A stretch of DNA of 64,000 nt from Sva-07 sp963774765 (GTDB lineage: Bacteria > Actinomycetota > Acidimicrobiia > Acidimicrobiales > Ilumatobacteraceae). Positions within the stretch are counted from its first letter, which is position 1. Each line of letters starts with the position of its first letter. Made by a program: the position numbers and the translations under genes. Under the pieces are notes generated by a model, which had not been told where the DNA came from, did no database searches, and saw only the letters and a list, made by a program, of their open reading frames with translations. The stretch covers positions 372,001-436,000 of the forward strand of contig CAVZGP010000031.1 of the NCBI GenBank assembly GCA_963774765.1, written 5' to 3'. Positions 50,528 to 60,368 of this stretch are shown here, in pieces.

Positions 50528-52696
50528 ATGGAGGTTCGACTGCTCGGCTGTATCGAGGTCGACCTCGACGATGAGGCCGGCATTCGCATCGGTGCCGCCA
50601 AGGCGCGTTGGCTGCTTGCATTTCTTGCGTTGCATGTCGGCAGCAGTCGGTCGGTCGAGTCGATCATCGACGCGCTGTGGGGCGAGCATCCACCGTCGTC
50701 TGCGGCGAACCTGGTTCAGGGCTACATCTCGGATCTGCGCAAAGTCGTCGGGCACGCGCGCATCCAGACCACCGAGAACGGGTACGCACTCGCCCTCGAC
50801 GACAGCGCCGTGGACACCGCCCGATTCCAGGAACTTGCTCGGCGCGCCCGCACCGTTGCAGCGGCTGAACCGCAGCTTGCGCTGACGCTGCTGACCGAAG
50901 CACTGGCAGCCGGCGCCGACAGGCCGTTCGGCGAGGCTGCACCGGACGGACCGCTCGCTGCAGCGTCGGAACGGTTGACCGAGCTGTGGGTCGACGCCGC
51001 CGAACTGCACGCCCAGACGCTCGTCGACGTCGGGGCTCACCGTGAAGCGATCGTCGCACTCAACGAACTGATCGAACAGCACCCCTATCGCGAGGGATTG
51101 CGGGCGACGCTCGCGATCGCTCTGTATCGAAGCGACCGGCAGGTTGACGCACTTCGCTGCCTGGCTCGAACGCGCCGAGTATTGGCCGACGACCTGGGCG
51201 TGTCGCCTGGCCGGCGTCTGGTCGAGGTCGAGCAGCAGATCCTCAACCACGATCCTGCACTCGCGGTTCCTCCAGTCGCTCAGGACATGTCGCCGCCGTT
51301 AAGGGCGATGGTCGGGCGAACGGCGGAACTCGCACGCATGCAGAACCGCTTGACCCAGACGACCCGTGGCGCCCAACACATGATCTTCGTTGGGGGAGAG
51401 CCAGGCATCGGCAAGACGACGTTGGCCAGAGAGGTGGCCCGGATTGCAACCGACGACGACACGGTGGTGCTCGTCGGTCGTTGCGACGAGCACGTCTTGG
51501 CGCCCTACCGACCGTTCATGGAGGCACTGACAGATCATGTCCGGTCGATCGGCGACGACGCCGCGGGAGCACTTCTCGGGCGGCGCTGGGACCTGGTCGC
51601 CGAGGTCGTTCCGTCACTGAGGAACTTCGGTGCTGTCGACGGGTTGGAATCGCACACGTCACCCGCTGCAGACATCACGTTGCTCGAACGATTCGACACG
51701 TTCTGCTGGATGTTGCAGCAGGTCCAGGACGGCCGACGTCTGATCCTGATTCTCGAAGACTTGCACTGGGCCGACTCGGCGACGCTGCGACTGCTGCACT
51801 ATCTCGCAGCCGGGCAGAGGTTGCCAGGCTCGATGATCATCGGCACCCATCGCACGACGGAGACGGCCGAACTGTTCGACGACATCCTCGCCGACCTGCG
51901 GACCGAGCCCCAGGTGGAACGCATGCTGCTCGCCGGGCTTCGCCCGACCGACCTGATGCTGCTGATGCCGTCAGGCCCGTTGAGCAGCGACGACGAGACA
52001 GCGAGTTGGGTGTATCGGGAGACAGATGGAAATCCGTTCCTCGCGGTCGAGGTCATCGGCCACATCGTCGAGACGGGGTCGCGTGATGGCGTCCCGGTCG
52101 GGGTGACCGAGGTGGTCGAGCGTCGCCTCCGTCGGCTGTCACTGGAAACACAACGGTTGCTCGAGTACGCAGCCGTCCTCGGCGAAGCGGCGCCGGTCGG
52201 ATTGCTGCGTCAGTTTGCGGGAGTCGTGCCCGATGTGCCGACGGCGCTGGCCGAGGCAACACAAGCCGGCATTCTCGACGAGGTTGACCACGGCGAGCGG
52301 CAGTATCGGTTCACCCATGCCATCCTTCGCAAGGCCGCCACGGCCTCGATGTCGGTGCTCCATCTCGAAGACCTGCACGTGGCCGCGGCGCGAGCGTGGG
52401 CGTCGCAACCGCGGTCGGAGGGAGTGACGGAAGTCGTGGCATCGCACTACCTTGCGGCAGCTGACGCGGCAGGGCTCGACGAAGCTGTCGAAGCGTTCAC
52501 TGCCGCCGGCGCCGAGAGTGACCGAACAGGTGCCAAGGTGGAAGCGGTGAAGTGGTACGACCGCGTACTGAGCCGCCTTCCGGACGATGACCCGCGCCGA
52601 CCCCCACTGCGTTTGAAGCGTTTCGTCGCTGCGCAGTCGGCATGGCATTGGTTGCACGGCGACTACGGGAGGAACCAAGGCGACGGCCCCGCCTGA
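50528..52696 (+). CDS. SARP-type regulator with ATPase domain, C-terminally short
   Basis: A 722-aa AfsR/SARP-family regulator. The OmpR-type DNA-binding domain covers 1-90 (MEVRLLGCIEV, RWLLAFLALHVG, ANLVQGYISDLRKVVG). The bacterial transcriptional activation (BTAD) domain covers about 95-240. An AAA/STAND ATPase has Walker A VGGEPGIGKTT at 288-298 and Walker B LILILEDLHWAD. The usual TPR region of 300-plus residues is missing: the frame ends soon after a first helix pair (VEAVKWYDRVLSRLPDDDP). Truncation or a lost 3' part is likely. The next 246 bp (to 52942) hold only unassignable text. Confidence 0.83.
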   Translation: MEVRLLGCIEVDLDDEAGIRIGAAKARWLLAFLALHVGSSRSVESIIDALWGEHPPSSAANLVQGYISDLRKVVGHARIQTTENGYALALDDSAVDTARFQELARRARTVAAAEPQLALTLLTEALAAGADRPFGEAAPDGPLAAASERLTELWVDAAELHAQTLVDVGAHREAIVALNELIEQHPYREGLRATLAIALYRSDRQVDALRCLARTRRVLADDLGVSPGRRLVEVEQQILNHDPALAVPPVAQDMSPPLRAMVGRTAELARMQNRLTQTTRGAQHMIFVGGEPGIGKTTLAREVARIATDDDTVVLVGRCDEHVLAPYRPFMEALTDHVRSIGDDAAGALLGRRWDLVAEVVPSLRNFGAVDGLESHTSPAADITLLERFDTFCWMLQQVQDGRRLILILEDLHWADSATLRLLHYLAAGQRLPGSMIIGTHRTTETAELFDDILADLRTEPQVERMLLAGLRPTDLMLLMPSGPLSSDDETASWVYRETDGNPFLAVEVIGHIVETGSRDGVPVGVTEVVERRLRRLSLETQRLLEYAAVLGEAAPVGLLRQFAGVVPDVPTALAEATQAGILDEVDHGERQYRFTHAILRKAATASMSVLHLEDLHVAAARAWASQPRSEGVTEVVASHYLAAADAAGLDEAVEAFTAAGAESDRTGAKVEAVKWYDRVLSRLPDDDPRRPPLRLKRFVAAQSAWHWLHGDYGRNQGDGPA

Positions 52697-52942
52697 TGGT
52701 GGCCGGCTCGGGCTCTGCGCGAACCGTCCTGGGTGCCCGAAATCGACACGCACTCCCACCTCAATCCACCCTGCAGGAACGGCACGAAGGGCTGGAGCGA
52801 ACCGAGGGCGACTCCTTCAATGTGTCCTCCGTCATGGCATCTGCTGTGCCGACGAGCGTGACTTCACGGCGAATGAGACCGAGCTCGGGAGGCAGCATCG
52901 TCGAACAGCCGACCAACCGCTGACGGACCATCGATCTCGGGA

Positions 52943-53896
52943 TCACGAGTTCATGTCGTCGGTGTTCCAGCCCTGGCGATGAGCGATCCAGCGGCGGGCA
53001 ACGCGACCCTGGGCCGCCTGGAACAGTCGGACCGTCGGCAGGCCGGGCGGTGGGGGCATCAGCGACATCCGCGTGAAGTAGCCAGCGATCGAGGCAACAA
53101 AGGCGGAGACCGAGCCTGGATGGGCAGATCTGCCAACCGGGTGGTGCTCGAACACCTCCTCTGGTGTCGGGCCGCCGTCGAGTTCGAGTGCCGGCAGCAG
53201 GCCGGCCAAGTCGACCCACGCCGCGCCGACAGATGCCCCAGGCCAATCGACGACCACATCGTGCTCCGGCCCGGCGGTCGCGAAGATGACGTTGTCGCTG
53301 CGGAAGTCGAGGTGAACGAGGCGATCACCGTCGGTGGCATCGGCGACGCCGGCTTCGAGGTCGGCAAGCCGTTCGAGATGGCGAGCGGACCAGGCATCGA
53401 GGTTGCCGATCGGGCGATCGATGAGCTGTTGCCAATGCCCGAACAGCCCGGGATGCGCCTCCATGCACGACTGCAGAGCTGGTTGCCCGGCGACGAGCGA
53501 GAGCCGCTCCACCAGACCGAGGAGTCGGTCGACGTCGTCCTGATCGAGCGGAGCAACCGGCATTGCTCCGTCGATCCACTCGATGACGAGCGCGACCCAA
53601 TCACCGTCGTCGAACACACCGATGAGCTGCGGGGCAGGGACATCCTCGTGGAGCCCGGCAAGGACCTGCCCCTCTCTTCGATGCATCTCGGGCGACACAG
53701 GGTTCAGTTCCGTGCCGGCCGCCTTGACGAAGACCACCCGACCATCCGACAACGTGCATCGGGCAGCCGGGCCAGGCGAGAACCCGCCGTCGAGGTTGAT
53801 GGCGTCGGCAACCGGCGATCCGGCGATCCTGTCGATGGCCACTCGAACAGCGCCCGGCATGTCGCTCCACGCCGAGCGAACTCCTTGCCGACCCAT
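52943..53896 (-). CDS. Aminoglycoside phosphotransferase-family protein
   Basis: A 317-aa kinase-like protein: RCTLSDGRVVFVKAAG supplies the ATP-site Lys, REGQVLAGL the helix C Glu, ALVIEWIDGAMP the hinge, LVHLDFRSDNVIF the catalytic HxDxxxxN and VVVDWPGAS the metal DW motif. APH-family members phosphorylate antibiotics, choline, homoserine or other small alcohols; the substrate is unknown. It is divergent from the terpene-like operon, whose first gene is also kinase-like. Confidence 0.82.
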   Translation of the reverse strand: MGRQGVRSAWSDMPGAVRVAIDRIAGSPVADAINLDGGFSPGPAARCTLSDGRVVFVKAAGTELNPVSPEMHRREGQVLAGLHEDVPAPQLIGVFDDGDWVALVIEWIDGAMPVAPLDQDDVDRLLGLVERLSLVAGQPALQSCMEAHPGLFGHWQQLIDRPIGNLDAWSARHLERLADLEAGVADATDGDRLVHLDFRSDNVIFATAGPEHDVVVDWPGASVGAAWVDLAGLLPALELDGGPTPEEVFEHHPVGRSAHPGSVSAFVASIAGYFTRMSLMPPPPGLPTVRLFQAAQGRVARRWIAHRQGWNTDDMNS

Positions 53897-54113
53897 CCGG
53901 ACATCGAATCACATGCACGCTTTCAGGCAGACCTCAGTTCGGGCAGATCGACCGCACACGTCACCGCACAGCAAGCGCGAGGCACAGTGGTTCCCGAACG
54001 AGATGACGTGACGGAGCTCCAGGTGGGTTGGCGTGAACGACCATCGTTACGCTGGGTTGACAAGGCACTGGACGAGCGCGATCGCCGGCGATGCCGGGCG
54101 AACTGGGGGAACG

Positions 54114-55211
54114 ATGACGATGACCGACGTGCGCAGCGAGCCGGAGCTGATCTCGGCCGAGTGGCTGACTGCGGGGCTCGCCGCGGCGGGCGTCGCGAAC
54201 GGGGCGACGGTGACCGAGGTCGACTTCGCCGGTTTCATCGGCACCGGGCAGACCGGTCGGAATGCGCGCTTCGGACTCACCTGGAGTGACCCCACCGGTC
54301 GCCCCGCGTCGGTGGTCGCCAAGATCCCCTCGGCGGACCCGAATGCGCGTGCAACGGCGTTCGCGACGGGCAACTACGTCAAGGAATGGTTGTTCTACGA
54401 CCGGATCGCTCCGACGCTCGACATCACCATTCCCAGGTGCTTCGTCGCCCGTTACGACGGGACCACACCCGACTTCGTGCTCATCATGGAGGACATTGCC
54501 GGCTCAGAGCAGGGAGACCAGCTCGAGGGCATCTCCCCCGATCGGATCGCAACGGCGATCGGCGAACTCGTCGGTCTCCACGCCCCACACTTCGGCTCGC
54601 CGCAGCTCCCACAGCTCCTCGACACCGGCCAGCCGACGCCGTCGACACCCGAGGAGGTCGGCTTCCTGCTGCAGATGATGTACCAGGCGACGCTGCCTGG
54701 CTTCCTCGACCGCCTCGGCGATCGTCTCGACGAGGACATCGTCCAGCTCACCCGTGACTTTGCCTCGCGCGCCGCCGCCTGGGTCCAGGGCACCGACACT
54801 CCACCGACGCTGGTTCATCTCGACTATCGCGCCGACAACCTCCTGTTCGGAGTCGCGGAGGGCGCCCCGCCGCTCGTCGTCGTCGATTGGCAGACGCTCA
54901 GCGCCGGGCTCGGTGCGAGCGACCTCGCCTACCTGATCAGCGGCAGTTATCCCGACGCCGCGCAGCGCGCCGCGGATGAACGGGCGCTCGTCGAGGAGTA
55001 CCGCAGCCGGATGGCGACCGCTGGCATCGAGTTGAGCGCCGACACCATGTGGCGCGACTACCGGGTGGGCAGCCTGTGGGGAATGGTCATCACCGTCATC
55101 GCCACCGTCGCGGCTGCCCAGACCGACCGAGGCGACGACATGTTGACGGCGATGGCCCAGCGCCACGGCCGCCAAGCACTCGACCTGAACGCCCTCGATC
55201 TCATCGGCTGA
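54114..55211 (+). CDS. Small-molecule kinase-like protein (APH/ecdysteroid-kinase type), first gene of the LinD-like operon
   Basis: A 365-aa kinase-fold protein: GRPASVVAKIPSADPNAR holds the ATP Lys, KEWLFYDRIAP the helix Glu, FVLIMEDIAGSEQGDQLEG the hinge, LVHLDYRADNLLFG the catalytic loop, VVVDWQTLSAGLGASDLAYLI the metal Asp. This set matches the EcKinase/DUF1679-like and APH groups, which phosphorylate hydroxyl groups of steroids, terpenoids or other small alcohols. ATG 54114, with GGGGGAA upstream, is chosen over ATG 54033. A perfect TTGACA (54057) lies upstream, but I cannot place its -10. The next gene starts 5 bp after its stop. Confidence 0.78.
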   Translation: MTMTDVRSEPELISAEWLTAGLAAAGVANGATVTEVDFAGFIGTGQTGRNARFGLTWSDPTGRPASVVAKIPSADPNARATAFATGNYVKEWLFYDRIAPTLDITIPRCFVARYDGTTPDFVLIMEDIAGSEQGDQLEGISPDRIATAIGELVGLHAPHFGSPQLPQLLDTGQPTPSTPEEVGFLLQMMYQATLPGFLDRLGDRLDEDIVQLTRDFASRAAAWVQGTDTPPTLVHLDYRADNLLFGVAEGAPPLVVVDWQTLSAGLGASDLAYLISGSYPDAAQRAADERALVEEYRSRMATAGIELSADTMWRDYRVGSLWGMVITVIATVAAAQTDRGDDMLTAMAQRHGRQALDLNALDLIG

Positions 55212-55216
55212 TCCCG

Positions 55217-56353
55217 ATGCACCGCGACGCCCGACTGCACTGGCCATTGGTCATCGCGTTGGGCCTCGTGCCGATCGTGCTCGTTCTCGCGGGTGGACAT
55301 CGCGGGGCCCACGCGGCGCGCAACCTTCTCGTCCCCGGTGCCGGGCTGTTCGAAACGTTGCCTGTCGTGGCGGTTGTCTGCTTCGTCGCCGTCGTCGCCG
55401 CTGTCCTCGCCTGGTTGCGCTGGGGGACCGACTGGGTCGTCGTGGCGGTCATGGTCGCCACCATGGTCGCGTCGGCGATCTGGGGTACGGGCGGACACGA
55501 ATCCACAGCGGCAGGGGCACCGGTCGCCATGGCGGCCGCCCACGAGTTCCCGATCGTGGTGTTGATCATCGGGTTCCTCGCCTGGATCCGGTCGGCGATC
55601 GGCGGCCTACCGGGCTTCGGGTGGGCACGCGGTCGGCGTGGGCGTGACGAGACAGCGCTGACCCTGTCCGATCTGAGCCCGGTCGATCGTTGTCGGGCCG
55701 TGACGCTGCTCGCACTCGCCGGCCGCGACGACGCCGTCCTGCGCGACGCCGTCGTCGCTCCCGATGTGGGGCGACGGGCGCACTGGATATCGCTGGTCGC
55801 GCGGTTCCGCACCGGCGATCCGTTCGATCGCGATCATGCCGCGGCGCGCACGGCCCTGGCCCTGGTCGGCGAACGTCCGCTGATGGACATGGTCCCGGCG
55901 AGCGAGCCCGGCTTCGTCCGACTTCTCGACGGGACCCTGGCGGCGGCCGCGCTCGACGACCGCAGTTGGTCTGCGATGTTGCGCGGACCGTTCGCTGTAC
56001 GGCGCGGCCATCGCAACGCCTGGTGGTGGACTCCGCTCGGGGTGCCCGGCGGGCGCGCGCTCGACTGGGAACACGCCGCCGCCACCGCCATCGCCCACGA
56101 GCGGGGTTGGATCGATGACGCGGACTGGGCGGTGCTGCGCCGCCGCGTGCTCGGCGCCGCGGCGCGGGGTGTCGAGCGTCGCGACGACGAGCGTCTCATC
56201 GCCGCTGGTCGACTCTGGCTGGTGCTCGTCGACGATCCCGCGGCAGCCAGGATCGTCGCCCGTCCCACCGTCCGTCACGACCCGCTCGCCGGAGCGCTCG
56301 ACGCACTCGCCCAGCACCTCCACCACGAACGACTCCTCCGGGGAGCAGCATGA
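55217..56353 (+). CDS. Membrane protein sharing the N-terminal module of the LinD-like proteins
   Basis: A 378-aa protein. Residues about 10-125 hold four membrane helices and the motif LVPGAGLFETLPV, which lines up with LVPGGGLLYTARPV and LPGGGFLYLARPV in the two LinD-like proteins of the same operon. The following cytoplasmic part (about 140-378) is helical (LSPVDRCRAVTLLALAGRDDAV, WISLVARFRTGDPFDRDHAAARTAL, RNAWWWTPLGVPGGRALDWEHAAATAIAHERG) and matches no family I recognise. The stop overlaps the next start (ATGA). A partner or scaffold subunit is my guess. Confidence 0.75.
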   Translation: MHRDARLHWPLVIALGLVPIVLVLAGGHRGAHAARNLLVPGAGLFETLPVVAVVCFVAVVAAVLAWLRWGTDWVVVAVMVATMVASAIWGTGGHESTAAGAPVAMAAAHEFPIVVLIIGFLAWIRSAIGGLPGFGWARGRRGRDETALTLSDLSPVDRCRAVTLLALAGRDDAVLRDAVVAPDVGRRAHWISLVARFRTGDPFDRDHAAARTALALVGERPLMDMVPASEPGFVRLLDGTLAAAALDDRSWSAMLRGPFAVRRGHRNAWWWTPLGVPGGRALDWEHAAATAIAHERGWIDDADWAVLRRRVLGAAARGVERRDDERLIAAGRLWLVLVDDPAAARIVARPTVRHDPLAGALDALAQHLHHERLLRGAA

Positions 56354-58305
56354 CCACCACATTCAGCCCACCCGCCACCGCCGGCTCGTTGCCGCTGCTC
56401 GACAAGCGACCACGTCGTGCAGGTCCGGTGACCCGACGACTCCTGCGACGCACGGCACTCGTCGTCGCGCTCGTCGAGGTGACCGGCATCGCCCTGCTGC
56501 TCGTGGGCGGGCGAACCGCGTCGATCCTGGGCGCCAGCGCACTGGTACCTGGCGGCGGCCTGCTCTACACAGCCCGACCCGTGCTGTTTGCACTGACCGC
56601 GGCGGCGATCGTGCTGGCGATCGTGCTGTGGTGGGCGATCAGCGCGAGCTGGGGGATCCCCGCCGTGTGGATCGCCGGCGCGATCGCCGCGCTCGTGCTG
56701 TCCGACGCGCCGAACCCCTTCGCTGATCCCGGCACGACGTGGACGGTGGCGATCGCCGTCGATGCGGTGATCGCCGCGGCCTGCGTGCTGGCGATCGCCG
56801 GATCGTTCGAGCGGCGCTACCGGCGCAAGCGGAGCATGGTCCCCGAGTTGAACGCGTACCTGGCGGCGGCCGAGGTGCCCGAACGGTCGGCTCCGCTGCG
56901 CGAACCCGACGACACCGACGCCGAGTTGCTGCGGTGGTGCCACGAACTCGCACTCCAACCCTTGGACGGCTTCGAGGGATTCGAGTGGGGCGAACAGCTT
57001 CACGGCGGGACATGCGTTCGGTACCAGCTGAACTACCTCGGATGGGCGCTCAGCCAGTTCGCCGTCAACTACGTCCCCAATGCCCCCAATACCATCGAAC
57101 GGGTACTGCGCAACCTCGTGCTGAAGCAGACCGACCTGCGGGTCTGGGGTTATTGGCGCACGCTCAACACGATCGGCAACTGGAACCGCGACCCGGATCC
57201 GTTGGTACACGACAACATCATGTTCTCTGGGTTCACCGGCGATCAGATCAACATGTACGAGGCGGCGACCGGCTCGACGCGCTTCGACGAACCCGGGTCT
57301 CTGACCTTCGTCTGGAAGGACGGCACCGAATACGCCTATGACCACCACTCGTGGACCGAGGCGATACGGCGCAACTTCGAGGAGAGCCGGATGGGGTTCT
57401 TCCCGTGCGAACCCGGATGGGCGTTCGCTGCGTGCAATACGATCGGTGCCCAGGCGCTGCTCGGCTACGAGGTGCTCCATGGCCGACCGGTGTGGTCCGA
57501 CTACGAACAGCGCTGGCGCGAGACGCTGCTGCAGGAGTACCTGATGCCCGACGGCAACTACGCCAACATCCGTTGCACCCGCACCGGACTGTCGTGGGAC
57601 ACCGGCGAGACCCCGGGCGGCGAGTACTTCACGACCGGGACGAACCGATTCCGCGACGTCGCCCCCGATCTCGCAGAGCGGGGCCTGGCACTGGCGACCC
57701 GCGGATTGCCGGACAAGCTCGCCGGGCTGTCGGCACTGGTCGATGCCGATGACGAGCTGCATCTCGAACTCCCACTCGAGTGGGAGCGCAACCGTGCCCG
57801 CAAGACGGCACTCGGTGGCTGGACGATGCTGATCGCCGGCGCCCGCATGATCGGCGATGAGCGTCTGGCGGGCGCCGCCCAACGCGCCGCCGACCGCCAA
57901 TGCCACACCGACGATCGGTGGCCGGAGCGACCGGTGGTTGCCGGCGTGCAGACGCTTGCGACCCACCTGATCGTGCGCTGGTCGACGCCCCTCGACACCG
58001 GCGACCTCAACCTGCGCGGCTACGTCGCCCCCACCGGCCCGCTGCTCGACGACGCGCCCTGGCCCCAGGTGCTCATCACCAAGGCGCGTTCGCTCGACGG
58101 ACGCTCACTCGACCTCACGGTGCACCGCCATGCACTCGCTGTCGGCGACGTCGTCCGCCTCGGATTTGCCCAACTCATCCCCAACACCCGGTATCGATTG
58201 GGCGACCAGGTCGTCGTCGCCGACACGTCGGGACGGACGACGGTCGAAGTGTCACTCGGCGCCGACGCCAGCCGATTCTCACTCGCCCCGGAGGACACCG
58301 CATGA
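56350..58305 (+). CDS. Membrane-anchored linalool dehydratase/isomerase-like protein 1
   Basis: A 651-aa protein: four membrane helices within residues 34-150, a basic stop (FERRYRRKRS), then a domain (about 185-630) like linalool dehydratase/isomerase (LDI), an alpha-barrel enzyme that hydrates or dehydrates tertiary terpene alcohols. Matching stretches are DNIMFSGFTGDQINMYEAATG, DEPGSLTFVWKDG, YDHHSWTEAI, FPCEPGWAFAACNTIG and LMPDGNYANIR. The Cys353-x8-Cys362 pair has the spacing of the two active-site cysteines of Castellaniella LDI (from memory). Known LDI lacks a multi-helix membrane anchor, so this architecture differs. Substrate unknown. Confidence 0.78.
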   Translation: MTTTFSPPATAGSLPLLDKRPRRAGPVTRRLLRRTALVVALVEVTGIALLLVGGRTASILGASALVPGGGLLYTARPVLFALTAAAIVLAIVLWWAISASWGIPAVWIAGAIAALVLSDAPNPFADPGTTWTVAIAVDAVIAAACVLAIAGSFERRYRRKRSMVPELNAYLAAAEVPERSAPLREPDDTDAELLRWCHELALQPLDGFEGFEWGEQLHGGTCVRYQLNYLGWALSQFAVNYVPNAPNTIERVLRNLVLKQTDLRVWGYWRTLNTIGNWNRDPDPLVHDNIMFSGFTGDQINMYEAATGSTRFDEPGSLTFVWKDGTEYAYDHHSWTEAIRRNFEESRMGFFPCEPGWAFAACNTIGAQALLGYEVLHGRPVWSDYEQRWRETLLQEYLMPDGNYANIRCTRTGLSWDTGETPGGEYFTTGTNRFRDVAPDLAERGLALATRGLPDKLAGLSALVDADDELHLELPLEWERNRARKTALGGWTMLIAGARMIGDERLAGAAQRAADRQCHTDDRWPERPVVAGVQTLATHLIVRWSTPLDTGDLNLRGYVAPTGPLLDDAPWPQVLITKARSLDGRSLDLTVHRHALAVGDVVRLGFAQLIPNTRYRLGDQVVVADTSGRTTVEVSLGADASRFSLAPEDTA

Positions 58306-58430
58306 TCTCGATGTTCCTCAACTGCGCCAAGGTCTGGACCCGTCTCGTCCAGAGCTTCCACCGGGTGACGGGTCGACCCCAGGTCACCCTCGACCGGCCC
58401 GCGCCGCCGACCGGAGCCGTCCGGCCGTGA
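58302..58430 (+). CDS. Micropeptide 1 of the LinD-like operon
   Basis: A 42-aa peptide starting in the ATGA that ends LinD-like gene 1 and ending in the GTGA that starts gene 2, so it is translationally coupled on both sides. It reads MISMFLNCAKVWTRLVQ, then FHRVTGRPQVTLDRP and a Pro-rich end. It aligns with micropeptide 2 (60368-60466): both share [ND]Cx[KR][VI]WTRLV, a basic turn, RPxVT and a Pro tail. The conserved Cys, Trp and basic residues on one amphipathic helix suggest a membrane-surface or enzyme-binding peptide. No known family. Confidence 0.75.
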   Translation: MISMFLNCAKVWTRLVQSFHRVTGRPQVTLDRPAPPTGAVRP

Positions 58431-60368
58431 GCGCCGACAACGGCATCCCTCTCCTGGATCCCGATCCGCGACGAGTCGGCCCGGTGAGCCGCCGCCTTCT
58501 CGCTCGTTTCGCCGGCGCCATCGCAGTGGTGCAGATCGTCGGCGCGCTGCTCACCTTCGGAGTCGCCACCGACACGGCCCGCGCCGTCGGGCTCTCGCTC
58601 ACGTTGCCCGGCGGCGGCTTCCTCTACCTCGCGCGTCCGGTGCTGTTCGTGGTCACGGCGATGCTTGCCATCGTCGCGCTCGTGTTGTGGTGGGGGCTGA
58701 GCGCCCACGCGGCGATCCCCGTCGTCTGGCTCGGAAGCGCACTGGCCGCGTGGGCGTTCGTCGACGCGCCGCGCCTCCTTGGCGATCGCGGCACCACGTG
58801 GGCGTGGGCGATACCGGTGGTGTATGCCCTCACCATCGCCGTCATTGCGACCATGGTGTGGAAGTTCGAACGAAGATTCCGTGCCAAACGAGCCCAGGTC
58901 GGCGATCTCAACGCGTACCTCTCCACGGTGGAGTTGCCCGAACCGCAGCGGCTGCCACGCGAGCCCAACGACATGGATGCCGAGCTGCTTCGCTTCTGCT
59001 ACGACCTCGCCCAGCAACCCGACGACAGCCTCACGGGGTTCGACTGGGGCGAACAGTTCCATGGCGGCACGCAGCTGCGCTACCAGCTCAACGCCCACTG
59101 CTGGGCACTCAGCCTGTACGCCGCGAACTACGTCCCCAATGCTCCGGCCCAGATCACCGATGCCCTGGGGCGCCTCGTCGTTCGCCACACCGACCTGCGG
59201 GTCTGGAAGTACTGGCGCACGCTCAACCTGCTCGGCAACTTCGACAGGAACCCCGATCCGATCGTCCGTGACAACATCATGTTCTCGGCGTTTCTCGGCG
59301 ACGTGCTGAACATCTTCGAAGCAGCGACGGGCTCGACGAGATTCGACGAGGAGGGGTCTCTCACCTTCGTCTGGAAGGATGGGCGCGACGTTCTCCTACG
59401 ACCATCACTCGATCATCGACGCGGTCCACGACAACTACGCGCGCAGCACACTCGGCTTCTACCCGTGCGAACCGGGGTGGTCATTCACGGTCTGCAACGT
59501 GATGGGCGCCCAGTCGATGTACGGCCACGATCGTCTCCACGGCACCGACCTGTGGGAACGCAACCGTGACCGCTGGCAGACCACGCTCGAGCAGGAGTAT
59601 CTGACGCCCGACGGCACCTACGCTCACATCCGCTCGAACCACGTCGGCCTGTCGTGGGACACCGGTGAGGTGCCCGGCGGGCACTACACGGCGAACGGAA
59701 CCGGCCGCTTCGCCGACATCCTTCCAGCGCACGGCGATCGGGCCCGAGCTCTCGATCTGCACAAGGCGGCCCCAGCGATGGCCGGGCTGTCGATGATGGT
59801 CACCGACGGTACGTTGCCGTTTGAGATGCCGGCCGAGCTGGAACGCCATCGCACCAGCTCGACGTCGCTGCCCGGGTGGAACATGGTGATCGGCGGTGCC
59901 CGACTGGTCGGTGACGAGGCCCTCGCCGAGGCGGCGATGGACGCGGCTGCGAGGCAGTGCGGTACGGGCCGACGCTGGCCGGAGCGGCCCCTCGATGCCG
60001 GGTCATCGGCGTTCGGTGGTCACATGATCGTGCGGTGGGCGATGCCGCTCTCGCTCGCCGACCTCAACATGCGGGGCTACGTCGCCCCGTGCGGCCCGGT
60101 GCTCGATGCCACCGACTGGGGTCGGGTGATGGTCACCCTCGCTCGGTGCGATGACGGTGAGACGCTGGAGCTCGGCCTGCACCCGCGCAATGATGCCGGC
60201 GACACCGGGGTGGTGGAGTTGGCGTTCACCCAGCTCGTGCCAGCTGCGGTCTACCGCGCCGTCGACAGCGACGGTGCGGAACGCGGCACGTGCGTCGCCG
60301 ACGACGACGGGCGCGCCACGATGAGCGTCGACCTCGACGGAGCACTCCGCCTGCGGGTGGTTCACTGA
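58427..60368 (+). pseudogene. Membrane-anchored linalool dehydratase/isomerase-like protein 2, one-base frameshift
   Basis: Paralogue of the preceding LinD-like protein, about 646 aa if repaired. It starts at GTG 58427 (overlapping the micropeptide stop), with four membrane helices, LPGGGFLYLARPV, then the LDI-like domain: DNIMFSAFLGDVLNIFEAATG, DEEGSLTFVWKDG. There one extra base near 59381-59384 shifts the frame; the next frame continues exactly in register with paralogue 1 (TFSYDHHSIIDAV, FYPCEPGWSFTVCNVMG, LTPDGTYAHIR, WPERPLDAGSSAFGGHM). The C-x8-C pair is kept. All neighbours are intact, so a sequence error or very recent mutation is likely. Confidence 0.82.

Noticed and set aside
52761..53246. 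A 161-codon minus-strand frame overlapping the phosphotransferase gene end
   Set aside because: It mostly shadows the real phosphotransferase gene in another frame; the non-overlapping end has no clear homology.
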